A DNA stretch of 61,369 nucleotides from Planctomycetota bacterium (GTDB taxonomy: Bacteria > Planctomycetota > Planctomycetia > Pirellulales > Pirellulaceae). How positions within the stretch are numbered: position 1 is the first letter of the stretch; every line of letters begins with the position of its first letter. Below the pieces are notes generated by a model that did no database searches, was not told the DNA's origin, and saw only the letters and a program-made list of their open reading frames with translations. The DNA lies in the NCBI GenBank assembly GCA_026692905.1, contig JAPLNL010000020.1:1-61369 (forward strand). The letters are read 5' to 3'. A program made the translations under genes and the position numbers. Below, piece after piece: positions 1 through 7,618 of this stretch.

Positions 1-24
1 CTCGGCAGGAGCCTCGCCCTCCCT
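1..24. repeat. Right arm of a dispersed hairpin repeat (family D), cut by the window edge
   Basis: The first 24 bases match the right arm of the hairpins at 16700-16762 and 41402-41464 (CTCGGCAGGAGCC followed by TCGCCCTCCC). The left arm must lie outside the window. It sits just past the 3' end of the minus-strand glycosyltransferase gene. Confidence 0.8.
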
Positions 25-44
25 TTGAAATTGCAAGCGATTAC

Positions 45-1187
45 TCACGACATCGACCTAACTGCTGACCCGATCGCGGAAATCCATTGCGGAGCGATTG
101 TCGACCACTCGAAGTTGCGGGCCCGATGGAAAGCAGCCTGCCCCAAATGTTTCCTGAGCGCGTCGTTGGATAAAATGCGCTGCAGTGTACTCGCAATCTG
201 ATCTTCGGAAGGAATAACAAGCCCGTTCACTTCATGAGCGATCGTCTTACGAATGGCGGGACTGCAATCGAGCACGGCAACCGGCAGACCTGACGCCATG
301 GCCTCCAGCATCGCTTGCGGAAAGCCTTCGTAGTCACTGACCAGGCAGTAGGCATGTGAAGTACTCAGAGCACTCCAAACATCGTCGCTCCAAAGTGCCC
401 ATTGCACGGACTGTTCTAGTTTCAGTTCCGTGGCCAACCGTTGCAATGCGTTTCGTTCCGAACCATCGCCCACGATTCGCAGCTGCCATTCGGCATGGTG
501 TTCCTTCAAACTTGCCCATGCTTTCAGCAGTCGATCGATGCGTTTCTCTTTCGACAGTCGCCCTACGAAGATCAGCGTTTTCAGCTGAAGCAAATCGCGT
601 TGCCGATCGAGAGATTCCAAGTTCAACTCGGGAGCTCGTATCGCCGATGGAATGACGACGATCTTGTCGGCCGCTACCCAATGTTGGGAAGTTAGGTAAT
701 CCGAAACCTCGGTTGTCTGAGTGACACACATTCGGCATCTAGGATAAGATCGCTTGCGCATCAACTCCCAGCTGCGGCCAAGCGTCTGTCGCCGGGGATC
801 GCTGCGTTCTGAAATGAGGACGGGGATTTTGCGAGGGCAAGCCAAGAGAGTCAGAATGTTGGTCGAATCGCAAAAGCTCACGACCACATCCGGGCGCCAA
901 CTTCGGATGCGTTTGCGAAGACTCGCCATTCTTCGCATATTTGCGATCGCACCTCGAAAAAAGCCCCCTTGGTTGCTCGCCAGTTTCAGTCCAAATCGTT
1001 CGATTCGTGGGTTGAGGGGGTAGGCGTCGTTGCCTGTTTCGTCCAATGTCACTAGGCTGGTTTGTGCACGCGAAGCAATTTCGTTGACGAGGTAACTCAT
1101 TTGTCGCTCGGAGCCTCCGCCATGCATCGAATGGATAACGAACATCACACGTTTCGGAAATTCGGTAGACTGCTCTTCTGTCGGCAT
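45..1187 (-). CDS. GT4-family glycosyltransferase
   Basis: This 380-residue protein has the two-domain GT-B fold of family 4 glycosyltransferases, which move a sugar from a nucleotide-sugar donor to a glycan, lipid or polymer at the cytoplasmic membrane. Near the N-terminus a glycine-rich acceptor-side loop (HSMHGGGSE, residues 19-27) is visible. The C-terminal donor domain begins near residue 205 with VGRLSKEKR and carries the E-x7-E signature in YEGFPQAMLEAM around residues 287-295. The length is usual for the family and the ATG is the only good start. It is divergent from the methyltransferase gene, with 30 bases between the starts, so both may belong to surface-glycan synthesis. Donor and acceptor cannot be told. 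Confidence 0.85.
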   Translation of the reverse strand: MPTEEQSTEFPKRVMFVIHSMHGGGSERQMSYLVNEIASRAQTSLVTLDETGNDAYPLNPRIERFGLKLASNQGGFFRGAIANMRRMASLRKRIRSWRPDVVVSFCDSTNILTLLACPRKIPVLISERSDPRRQTLGRSWELMRKRSYPRCRMCVTQTTEVSDYLTSQHWVAADKIVVIPSAIRAPELNLESLDRQRDLLQLKTLIFVGRLSKEKRIDRLLKAWASLKEHHAEWQLRIVGDGSERNALQRLATELKLEQSVQWALWSDDVWSALSTSHAYCLVSDYEGFPQAMLEAMASGLPVAVLDCSPAIRKTIAHEVNGLVIPSEDQIASTLQRILSNDALRKHLGQAAFHRARNFEWSTIAPQWISAIGSAVRSMS

Positions 1188-1217
1188 CCAAACACTGACC
1201 TTTCATCGTGATCGAAC

Positions 1218-2105
1218 GTGGCTCAACTCCATTCTAATTCCAATTCTGCCTGCATCGTATGCGGTTCGAATCTTTGGCACAACGTACCTTCGGTAACCGG
1301 GGTCATCCGTTCGCTTTTTGAGCCATCCTGCGTGGTCCGTTGCGGGCACTGCGGATTGGGCCGGTTGGAGCCGATGCCGACTCGAGAAACAGTCCATGCC
1401 ATTTATTCGAGCGAATCGTACGCTCAATCGTACGATGATGCCGGCCAGGATTTTGTGGTATCCGAGGCGACTGCGAAGGAGCAGTTTGCGCCTCGGTTCG
1501 CTCGGCTTGCATCGTATCTACCATCCAAAGGGCGATTGCTCGACATCGGTGCCTCACGCGGAGTCTTTCTGAAGCTGGCTGAGTTGGAGGGCTGGAGTAT
1601 TTTTGGACTCGAGGCAGGCCTCGACACGATCGAATACGCGAAGTCGCATTTTGGGATCACGATCGAACACGGCACGCTCGAAGAGACGGTATTGGCCGAC
1701 GGGTTTTACGACTGCGTTCATTTGAGCCACGTTCTCGAACATTTACATGATCCCGAAGGTAGTATTCGAACCATTGGTGGTGCAATGAGAGCCGGTGGGG
1801 TGTTGACGATCGAGGTGCCTTTCGAGTTCGGTGATTTGTTTGATACGTTTCGCGAAAAGGTGCTTCGACGGCCTCGGGCACAAAACACGGTCCCTTCGTC
1901 TCATCTCTACTTCTTTACTTTGAAGTCGCTTTGTCGATTGCTTGAGAAGTCAGGATTTGAAATTTTGCATGCGGCCACGCCCCGGCGCAATCAGTCTCTG
2001 GATAGTTCCTTGCCCATGGGCAAACTGTTCAAGCGGAGTGTCTATCACCTAGAGCAGGGACTGAAAATGGGACCACTGATTGAAGTATTCGCAAGGAAGA
2101 AATGA
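1218..2105 (+). CDS. Class I SAM-dependent methyltransferase with N-terminal zinc-knuckle cysteines
   Basis: The 295-residue product has a Rossmann-type methyltransferase core: motif I LLDIGASRG near residues 105-113 and a later LSHVLEHLHDP stretch near 169-180, typical of the Methyltransf_23/11 group. Two CxxC pairs (C12/C15 and C42/C45) precede it and probably bind zinc, as in several sugar and small-molecule C- or O-methyltransferases. The start is GTG; no better start lies upstream, since the divergent glycosyltransferase begins 30 bases away. The next gene starts one base after its stop, so the two are co-transcribed. The neighbouring glycosyltransferase suggests a glycan substrate, but that is inference. 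Confidence 0.8.
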   Translation: MAQLHSNSNSACIVCGSNLWHNVPSVTGVIRSLFEPSCVVRCGHCGLGRLEPMPTRETVHAIYSSESYAQSYDDAGQDFVVSEATAKEQFAPRFARLASYLPSKGRLLDIGASRGVFLKLAELEGWSIFGLEAGLDTIEYAKSHFGITIEHGTLEETVLADGFYDCVHLSHVLEHLHDPEGSIRTIGGAMRAGGVLTIEVPFEFGDLFDTFREKVLRRPRAQNTVPSSHLYFFTLKSLCRLLEKSGFEILHAATPRRNQSLDSSLPMGKLFKRSVYHLEQGLKMGPLIEVFARKK

Positions 2106-2106
2106 G

Positions 2107-2943
2107 ATGACCATTCCGACGAAGAAAACGAATTGTGTGCGAGTCCTCTTGGTAGGAGATGTCGTTGGCAAACCTGGCGTGACGATGTTATGCGATTCGG
2201 TGCGTTGGCTGCGCGAGGTATTGCAAGTCGATCTGATCGTTGCCAATTCTGAGAATGCAGCCGATGGTGCTGGTCTCACCAAGGCTCAGTACCACAAGAT
2301 CATAGCAGCCGGCGTGGATGCAATCACGCTCGGTGACCATATTTATCGCAAGAAGGAAATTGCGAGCATCTTGGCCACCGAGCTCAATATTGTTAAGCCA
2401 GCCAATTTCCCATCTGATGCGCCAGGCCGAGATCACTGCATCGTCAAAACAATGCAAGGTGTCTCGGTGGCGGTGATCAGTCTGCTAGGACGGGTCTTCA
2501 TGAGGCCCGTCGACTGCCCGTTTGCAGCCGTAACGCGAGTACTCAGACACTTACCCGACGAAGTTCGCATCCGCATTTGCGATTTGCATGCCGAGGCGAC
2601 AAGCGACATGCAAGCGATGGGAAGGTTTTTAGACGGCAAGGTGACTGCTGTTCTGGGGACCCATACGCATGTTGCAACCGCGGACGAGGAAATTTTTCCG
2701 GGTGGAACGGCATTTCAATGCGATGTCGGAATGACGGGTCCGCACAAGAGCATTCTCGGTCGAGCGATCGATCCGGTCCTCAACACCACCTTGACGTTTG
2801 ATCCAAACTCGTTCCATGTCGCAACCGAAGATGTTCGGCTCTCGGGAACTTGGGTGGATGCGGATATAGAAAGCGGCAAAGCGATCAACATCGGACGCGT
2901 TCAACTGCGGGAAGCGGAATTGAAGCAATGGTACTCGCTTTGA
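2107..2943 (+). CDS. YmdB/TIGR00282-family metallophosphoesterase (2',3'-cyclic-nucleotide phosphodiesterase family)
   Basis: This 278-residue protein belongs to the YmdB family of dinuclear-metal phosphoesterases, whose characterised members hydrolyse 2',3'-cyclic nucleotides and influence RNA turnover and biofilm choice. Metal-binding motifs are in order: GDVVGKPG (residues 17-24), NSENAADG (about 48-55), GDHIY near 76 where most members have GNH, and GTHTHV near 185. An in-frame ATG lies at 2080, but ATG 2107 is preferred: AAGGAAGA sits just upstream and the family's conserved start then falls at the N-terminus. It begins one base after the methyltransferase stop, implying translational coupling. 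Confidence 0.88.
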   Translation: MTIPTKKTNCVRVLLVGDVVGKPGVTMLCDSVRWLREVLQVDLIVANSENAADGAGLTKAQYHKIIAAGVDAITLGDHIYRKKEIASILATELNIVKPANFPSDAPGRDHCIVKTMQGVSVAVISLLGRVFMRPVDCPFAAVTRVLRHLPDEVRIRICDLHAEATSDMQAMGRFLDGKVTAVLGTHTHVATADEEIFPGGTAFQCDVGMTGPHKSILGRAIDPVLNTTLTFDPNSFHVATEDVRLSGTWVDADIESGKAINIGRVQLREAELKQWYSL

Positions 2944-2976
2944 TCAACTTGAGCCACGACAAGTCCCGTCGCTGCT

Positions 2977-3140
2977 ACCTCTCCCAACGCTGTTGGGGGG
3001 AGGTCGAATGGAGCCTTCAGCGACATTCGGGAGGGGGCATATGTGCTGCAACCATCTTCGTGGTACGAAGCCGAAGCCACCTCCCCCTCCCTGACGTGGC
3101 TAGCGCCCGTCCGACCTCCCCCAGCTTCGCTGGGAGAGGT
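2977..3140. repeat. Intergenic inverted repeat
   Basis: The arms at 2977-3006 and 3112-3140 are imperfect reverse complements (ACCTCTCCCAACG with a GGGGGAGGTCG end, against CGACCTCCCCCAG with a GGGAGAGGT end). Each arm can also fold on itself. Together they fill most of the gap between the YmdB-type gene and the deacetylase gene. No reading frame here looks real. Confidence 0.7.
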
Positions 3141-3205
3141 GACCGAACTCTACGAATAATCCGCAGCTAGCTAGCGCCCGCGGCTCAGGTATATTATTAT
3201 CCACT

Positions 3206-4123
3206 GTGAAACTTTTCTACACCGATCATTTTGAGTTACCTTTACCGACTGGGCATCGGTTTCCGATGGCCAAGTATCGGCAATTGAGAGATCGCGTTGT
3301 GAGCGATGCGTTCTTTCATAAGGACGTTTTGTTGGTTCCACCGGCTGCCACGTTCGAGCAGTTAACTTTGGCGCACGACATCGACTACGTTGAGAGAGTA
3401 ATGGAGGGGAAACTGTCGGCTGCCGAAATCAAACGAATTGGCTTTCCGTGGTCGCCAGCCATGGTCGAACGATCGCAACGAAGCAGCGGCGCAACCTTAG
3501 TAGCGGCGCGGTTTGCGATGGACGATGGTGTTGCCGTGAACATGGCAGGTGGCACGCACCATGCGATGCGAGATGCAGGTGAGGGATTTTGTGTCTTCAA
3601 CGATGCCGCAGTAGCCATCCTGACCTTGCTATCCGAATCCAAGATTCGGCGGGCAGTTGTCATCGATTGCGATGTGCACCAAGGGAACGGAACAGCACAG
3701 ATTTTTGCAGAACGGGATGACGTCTTCACGTTTTCCATTCACGGTGAAAAGAATTTTCCAATTCGCAAATCACCGAGCGATATGGATATCGATTTACCAG
3801 ACGGTACGCCGGATGAAACGTACTTGCGAGTTCTCGGTGAAGCGCTCGAGCAAGTATTGTGTCATGGCCCATTTGATCTGGCCATTTATTTAGCTGGAGC
3901 AGATCCCTTTGAAGGGGATCGATTAGGACGGCTGAAGTTGACCAAGAATGGATTGGCCGCTCGCGATGCGCTCGTCCTATCTGAGTTAATGGCGCGCAGG
4001 ATACCTGTGGCTGTAGCGATGGCCGGCGGTTATGCTCAGTCGATCGGGGATATTGTGGATATCCATGCCCAAACGATTCGGATCGCATCGGAATACGCCG
4101 CATTGCAATCACGGCAACTTTAG
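3206..4123 (+). CDS. Histone deacetylase family protein (zinc-dependent amidohydrolase)
   Basis: This 305-residue protein belongs to the arginase/deacetylase superfamily, whose bacterial members remove acyl groups from lysines, acetoin-type compounds or polyamines. The catalytic set is visible: the His pair in GGTHHAMRDAGEGFC (near 115), the zinc-binding DCDVHQGNG (near 153), the second Asp in GADPFEGD (near 230) and the catalytic Tyr in AGGY (near 273). The GTG start places the usual N-terminus FYTDHFELPLP right at the front. It is followed after 15 bases by the deformylase-like gene, so the two are probably co-transcribed. The substrate is unknown. Confidence 0.88.
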   Translation: MKLFYTDHFELPLPTGHRFPMAKYRQLRDRVVSDAFFHKDVLLVPPAATFEQLTLAHDIDYVERVMEGKLSAAEIKRIGFPWSPAMVERSQRSSGATLVAARFAMDDGVAVNMAGGTHHAMRDAGEGFCVFNDAAVAILTLLSESKIRRAVVIDCDVHQGNGTAQIFAERDDVFTFSIHGEKNFPIRKSPSDMDIDLPDGTPDETYLRVLGEALEQVLCHGPFDLAIYLAGADPFEGDRLGRLKLTKNGLAARDALVLSELMARRIPVAVAMAGGYAQSIGDIVDIHAQTIRIASEYAALQSRQL

Positions 4124-4138
4124 TTAAGTTTATTGGGC

Positions 4139-4999
4139 ATGGAAATCGTCATTACAGCAGTGGGGCCAGATAACGTGGGCTTGGCCGACCCGATCATTCA
4201 CGATGTGACCTCTCGCGGTGCGAACATCGCTGAGATACAAATGTATGATCACGACGAGGCTGCGCTCTTTGCGATGATGTGCCGAATCCAAATCGGCTCG
4301 GATCAACTGCAACCTGTTCAGGCCGCCATGAGCCAAATCGCTTCCCAAAAGAAACTCGAAATTCGCGTATGGAGTCCAGATGAACGCTCGGATTGCCCCA
4401 ATTTAGCAATCTGTGCAACCCGACTTGAAAAACCTCCGCGAGCCATCTTGGAAGCGATCCGAAATGGAGTCATCCGAGCGAATCCAGCGGTTATCATTGG
4501 AAATCGGAAAGCTTGCGAGCCGTTGGCCAAGGAGTTTGGGATCCCATTTGAATATATCGGTCGGGAGGATGGGTCAGGGGACGACGACGCGATGGTCCAA
4601 TTGATAGACCAATATCGAGCCGATTACGTTATTCTGGCTCGTTACATGCGAGTGCTGCCGCCCGAAACGTGCTGGAAGTTTGCTGGTGGGAGAATTATCA
4701 ATTTGCATCATGGTTTGCTACCTAGCTTCCGCGGGTTGCGACCCTATCACGATGCTTATGCCGTCCGGATGCTAACTTTCGGTGCGACCTGCCATTTTAT
4801 TGTCCCGGAACTCGACGCCGGAAATCAGACGATCTATCAAACGACTTTTTCTGTGCCGCCTGGGACGAAATTAGAGGACGTAATTCTACAGGGACAGCAG
4901 CAAAATGAACCCGCCTGCTTGGTTGAGGGTGTTAGACGCGTTTGCAATCGCGAAGTGAAATTGCACTTCCATCGGGTGGTGGACAGCAAGCCTAAATAG
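4139..4999 (+). CDS. purU: Formyltetrahydrofolate deformylase-like protein (PurU family)
   Basis: This 286-residue protein has an N-terminal ACT domain (about 1-80, starting VGPDNVGLADPI) and a C-terminal formyl-transferase fold. PurU hydrolyses 10-formyl-THF to formate and THF, balancing one-carbon pools. Catalytic Asn and His sit in NLHHGLLPSFRG (near 187) and the catalytic Asp in LDAGNQT (near 225); most PurU proteins have DEGPII at the last site, so this is somewhat divergent. ILARYMRVLPP matches the family well. ATG 4139 is preferred to the in-frame TTG at 4133 because it puts the ACT strand at the start. Two ACT repeats are usual in glycine-cleavage regulators, but only one is seen here. 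Confidence 0.82.
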   Translation: MEIVITAVGPDNVGLADPIIHDVTSRGANIAEIQMYDHDEAALFAMMCRIQIGSDQLQPVQAAMSQIASQKKLEIRVWSPDERSDCPNLAICATRLEKPPRAILEAIRNGVIRANPAVIIGNRKACEPLAKEFGIPFEYIGREDGSGDDDAMVQLIDQYRADYVILARYMRVLPPETCWKFAGGRIINLHHGLLPSFRGLRPYHDAYAVRMLTFGATCHFIVPELDAGNQTIYQTTFSVPPGTKLEDVILQGQQQNEPACLVEGVRRVCNREVKLHFHRVVDSKPK

Positions 5000-5191
5000 G
5001 GGTTTAGTTTGATTTCACTCTTATTGACGCTGTAAAACCGCTTCGATCGTCACAATCAAATCTTAATTTGTGCTTTTTAGGTTGAATTCGAGCTCTGCGC
5101 AAGATTTAGGTGCAATCCTTCATAGTGAAATTCTTTTTTCGCTACGGTCGCTAGAGTTTCGCTTTATCACTCCCGCAAAGTTACCCAAATC

Positions 5192-6016
5192 ATGAAACCA
5201 TTTTTGATCAAACTAGGATTGCCAACTGCGATCTTGCTGTCCGCATTGTCAGGAACAATGTCTGCACAGTCCGTCATCAATAGGTCGACTGCCATCCAAG
5301 GTGTTATCGAACCTTTCAAAGATACTGAAGTCGCCACCGCCGAAATGGGCGTGGTTCGTGAACTCTTTATTAAACCTGGTGATGTTATCGTGGACAAGGC
5401 CGAGATTGGACGTCTCGATAACGACCAACAGCGATTCTTAGTCAACGAAGCCGAGCTGGACGCAAACTCGTTTGGAATGCTTGAAACCGCGCGACGTGAG
5501 ACGGACTTCAATACGCGTCGCGTCGAAGAAACTTCGAAACTGGTTGCAGCTGGCAAGTCGAGCCGTAAAGAATTAGAACGCTACAAGTTGGATCTCAATA
5601 TCTCGCGAGCCAAGATGCAGACGCAAGAAGAGGCGAAAACGATTTCGCAGGCCAGATTAGAGAAAGCCCAACTCATGCTTCGCGAACGCACTATTCGAGC
5701 ACCTCACGGCGGCACGGTGATTACCGTTTACAAGGACATTGGCGAATACATCGCAGGCAATGCACCCGCCATTATTCGCTTGGTGGACACCTCCAAGCTG
5801 CGGGCCAGATTCTATTTGACCGATGAAGTTGCTGAACGGTACCGCAAAGTTGAGTTTGCCGAAGTGCGACTCGCTAACAATGTCATTATCAAAGGCAGAG
5901 TCGAGTTTATTGCCCCATTTGCCATCGCGGATGGGCATGTCATCGAAATGACTTTGATCATTGAAAATGCGAATGGCCAGATTCGGTCATCGAGTTGCGA
6001 GTTGGTACAACTCTAG
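5192..6016 (+). CDS. HlyD/RND-type periplasmic adaptor protein
   Basis: This 274-residue exported protein has an N-terminal signal peptide (about 1-25, hydrophobic stretch ending GTMSAQS). A split lipoyl-like half-motif follows (VATAEMGVVRELFIKPGD), then a coiled-coil hairpin (about 85-160, charged heptads such as RRVEETSKLVAAGKSSRKELER) and the second lipoyl half RTIRAPHGGTVITV. A beta-barrel with LRARFYLTDEVAERY follows. This is the layout of a membrane-fusion adaptor that links an inner-membrane machine to the outside. It is short, and I see no membrane-proximal domain. The next gene starts 10 bases on, making it the first gene of a three-gene operon. Bases 5000-5191 upstream should hold the promoter, but no convincing -35/-10 pair was found. 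Confidence 0.85.
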   Translation: MKPFLIKLGLPTAILLSALSGTMSAQSVINRSTAIQGVIEPFKDTEVATAEMGVVRELFIKPGDVIVDKAEIGRLDNDQQRFLVNEAELDANSFGMLETARRETDFNTRRVEETSKLVAAGKSSRKELERYKLDLNISRAKMQTQEEAKTISQARLEKAQLMLRERTIRAPHGGTVITVYKDIGEYIAGNAPAIIRLVDTSKLRARFYLTDEVAERYRKVEFAEVRLANNVIIKGRVEFIAPFAIADGHVIEMTLIIENANGQIRSSSCELVQL

Positions 6017-6025
6017 ATCGAAAAC

Positions 6026-7576
6026 ATGCAAATGAATAACTTCAACGCAATCCCTGCTTTCCCTCAGCCCTTGGATCGATCCGTCGATCCGATGGTAGCT
6101 GCCGTTGGATCAGAAGGCTACATTAACCGATTGTTAGGCCTTGCCGATACCCTCGACGGGGTTTGCACAACTGCATCTGACGTGCCGGTTCAGCCGACGT
6201 CCGCTTGCCCGCAGGAACAGGAAGGTTTGGTTCCTTCATTTGACATTTTGGCCAAGAACTTACTGCAAACCGTCGCCAATCATGTTGCTCAGAAGAGCGG
6301 CGTGGCGGTGGGAATCTTAGTGGTTTCGAAATCCGGAATCGTCATCCAAACATCGCACAGCGGTTGGGACGCAAGCGACTTCCGGATTCAAGGTCGTGTT
6401 CTGGCAAAAGTCGCGAAAGAGTCCGTTTGGCGAATGGAACCTCGCTTTTCAAGCAACGCTCTCACGAAACTTTTGGAAGCCGGCCAAGTTCCCGCAGTTC
6501 CAGTTGAATCGAGCGCCTGTTTGAACGAACTCGGAAATGTCTTGGGAACGCCATTGTGCGCGATACCTGTTCCGCTCAAGGAGTCGGCTGGATTTGCTGT
6601 CTTTCTGTTCGATGCGACTGCGTGTACCACGCAGGGATTCATGGAATTCTTTGCTCAGGCCTCCCAGTTATGGCATAGCAAGACAGCGCAAGAGAGTTTG
6701 GTCCGCCAGCTCGATACTTGGCTCATTGTACAGCGATGCAGTTGGGTGAATCGATTCGTCAGTTCGATTGATGCCTTCCGATCGCAACCGCGATGGTGGC
6801 TGACGCCGCTTGGAGTATTGTGCGGTGCCTTGCTCGTCCCTGTTCCTTATTACCCATGCCGTGAATGCGTTTTTGAGCCGGAGACAAAACAGTTCCTTTC
6901 TAGTCCTATTCAGGGTCGCATCGCGAGCTGTGAAGTTCGGCCTGGCGATCATGTTGAGAAAGGGCAACTCTTGGCAAGACTCGATGACGATCAGTTGCGA
7001 CGCGACCTTGCGACGGCGAATTCGGAATACGATGGGGCCATGAAGAAACGGGATTCCGCTTTGGCAACACGCGCCACCGGCAACGCTGAACTTGCGATTA
7101 TCGAGATGAATCAAGCCAAGTGGAAGATCGACAGTATCCAAGACCAGTTACGTCGGTTGGAAATTCGAGCCACTTCCGAAGGTATCGTTGTCCAGGGTGA
7201 CTGGCAACGCAATGTTGGAATGCCACTGACATTGGGCCAAAGCCTTTTTGAAGTTGCCGAATTGAAGTCCATGATCGCAGAAGTACGCTTGCTCTCATCG
7301 GACCTCGCTCAAATCAATGTCGGGGATGAGGTGAGTGTGCGAAGCGATGCCTCCGGTATTTCAACCTTCCGCGGAAAGATAAGCCGCATCGAGCCTCGCG
7401 CTTCGGTGATTGATGACGAAGCCGTTTTTATTGCGGACGTGGTGATACACGATCCAGAACTGCAGCTTCGACCTGGCATGAAAGCAAAAGCCCAAATTCA
7501 TGCAGGCTGGAAATCACTCGGTTGGTACTTGTTCAATCGTCCCTACCAATGGATCGCAAACCAATGGATTTGGTAA
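6026..7576 (+). CDS. Membrane-anchored HlyD-like protein with N-terminal GAF-like domain
   Basis: The 516-residue product has two parts. The first about 230 residues look cytoplasmic and GAF-like (GVAVGILVVSKSGIVIQ, then a pair of amphipathic segments), so it may sense a ligand. A single transmembrane segment (WWLTPLGVLCGALLVP, about 256-277) leads to an adaptor part: KQFLSSPIQGRIASCEVRPG, a coiled-coil hairpin, and LEIRATSEGIVVQGDW closing the lipoyl domain, then a barrel domain. A GAF-HlyD fusion would couple cytoplasmic sensing to an envelope complex. It lies between two other adaptor-domain genes with gaps of 9 and 12-42 bases. No transport substrate is evident. Confidence 0.8.
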   Translation: MQMNNFNAIPAFPQPLDRSVDPMVAAVGSEGYINRLLGLADTLDGVCTTASDVPVQPTSACPQEQEGLVPSFDILAKNLLQTVANHVAQKSGVAVGILVVSKSGIVIQTSHSGWDASDFRIQGRVLAKVAKESVWRMEPRFSSNALTKLLEAGQVPAVPVESSACLNELGNVLGTPLCAIPVPLKESAGFAVFLFDATACTTQGFMEFFAQASQLWHSKTAQESLVRQLDTWLIVQRCSWVNRFVSSIDAFRSQPRWWLTPLGVLCGALLVPVPYYPCRECVFEPETKQFLSSPIQGRIASCEVRPGDHVEKGQLLARLDDDQLRRDLATANSEYDGAMKKRDSALATRATGNAELAIIEMNQAKWKIDSIQDQLRRLEIRATSEGIVVQGDWQRNVGMPLTLGQSLFEVAELKSMIAEVRLLSSDLAQINVGDEVSVRSDASGISTFRGKISRIEPRASVIDDEAVFIADVVIHDPELQLRPGMKAKAQIHAGWKSLGWYLFNRPYQWIANQWIW

Positions 7577-7618
7577 CCCGCTATTGGGTTGTTTCAACAC
7601 TCGTCCTTTGATCCCAAA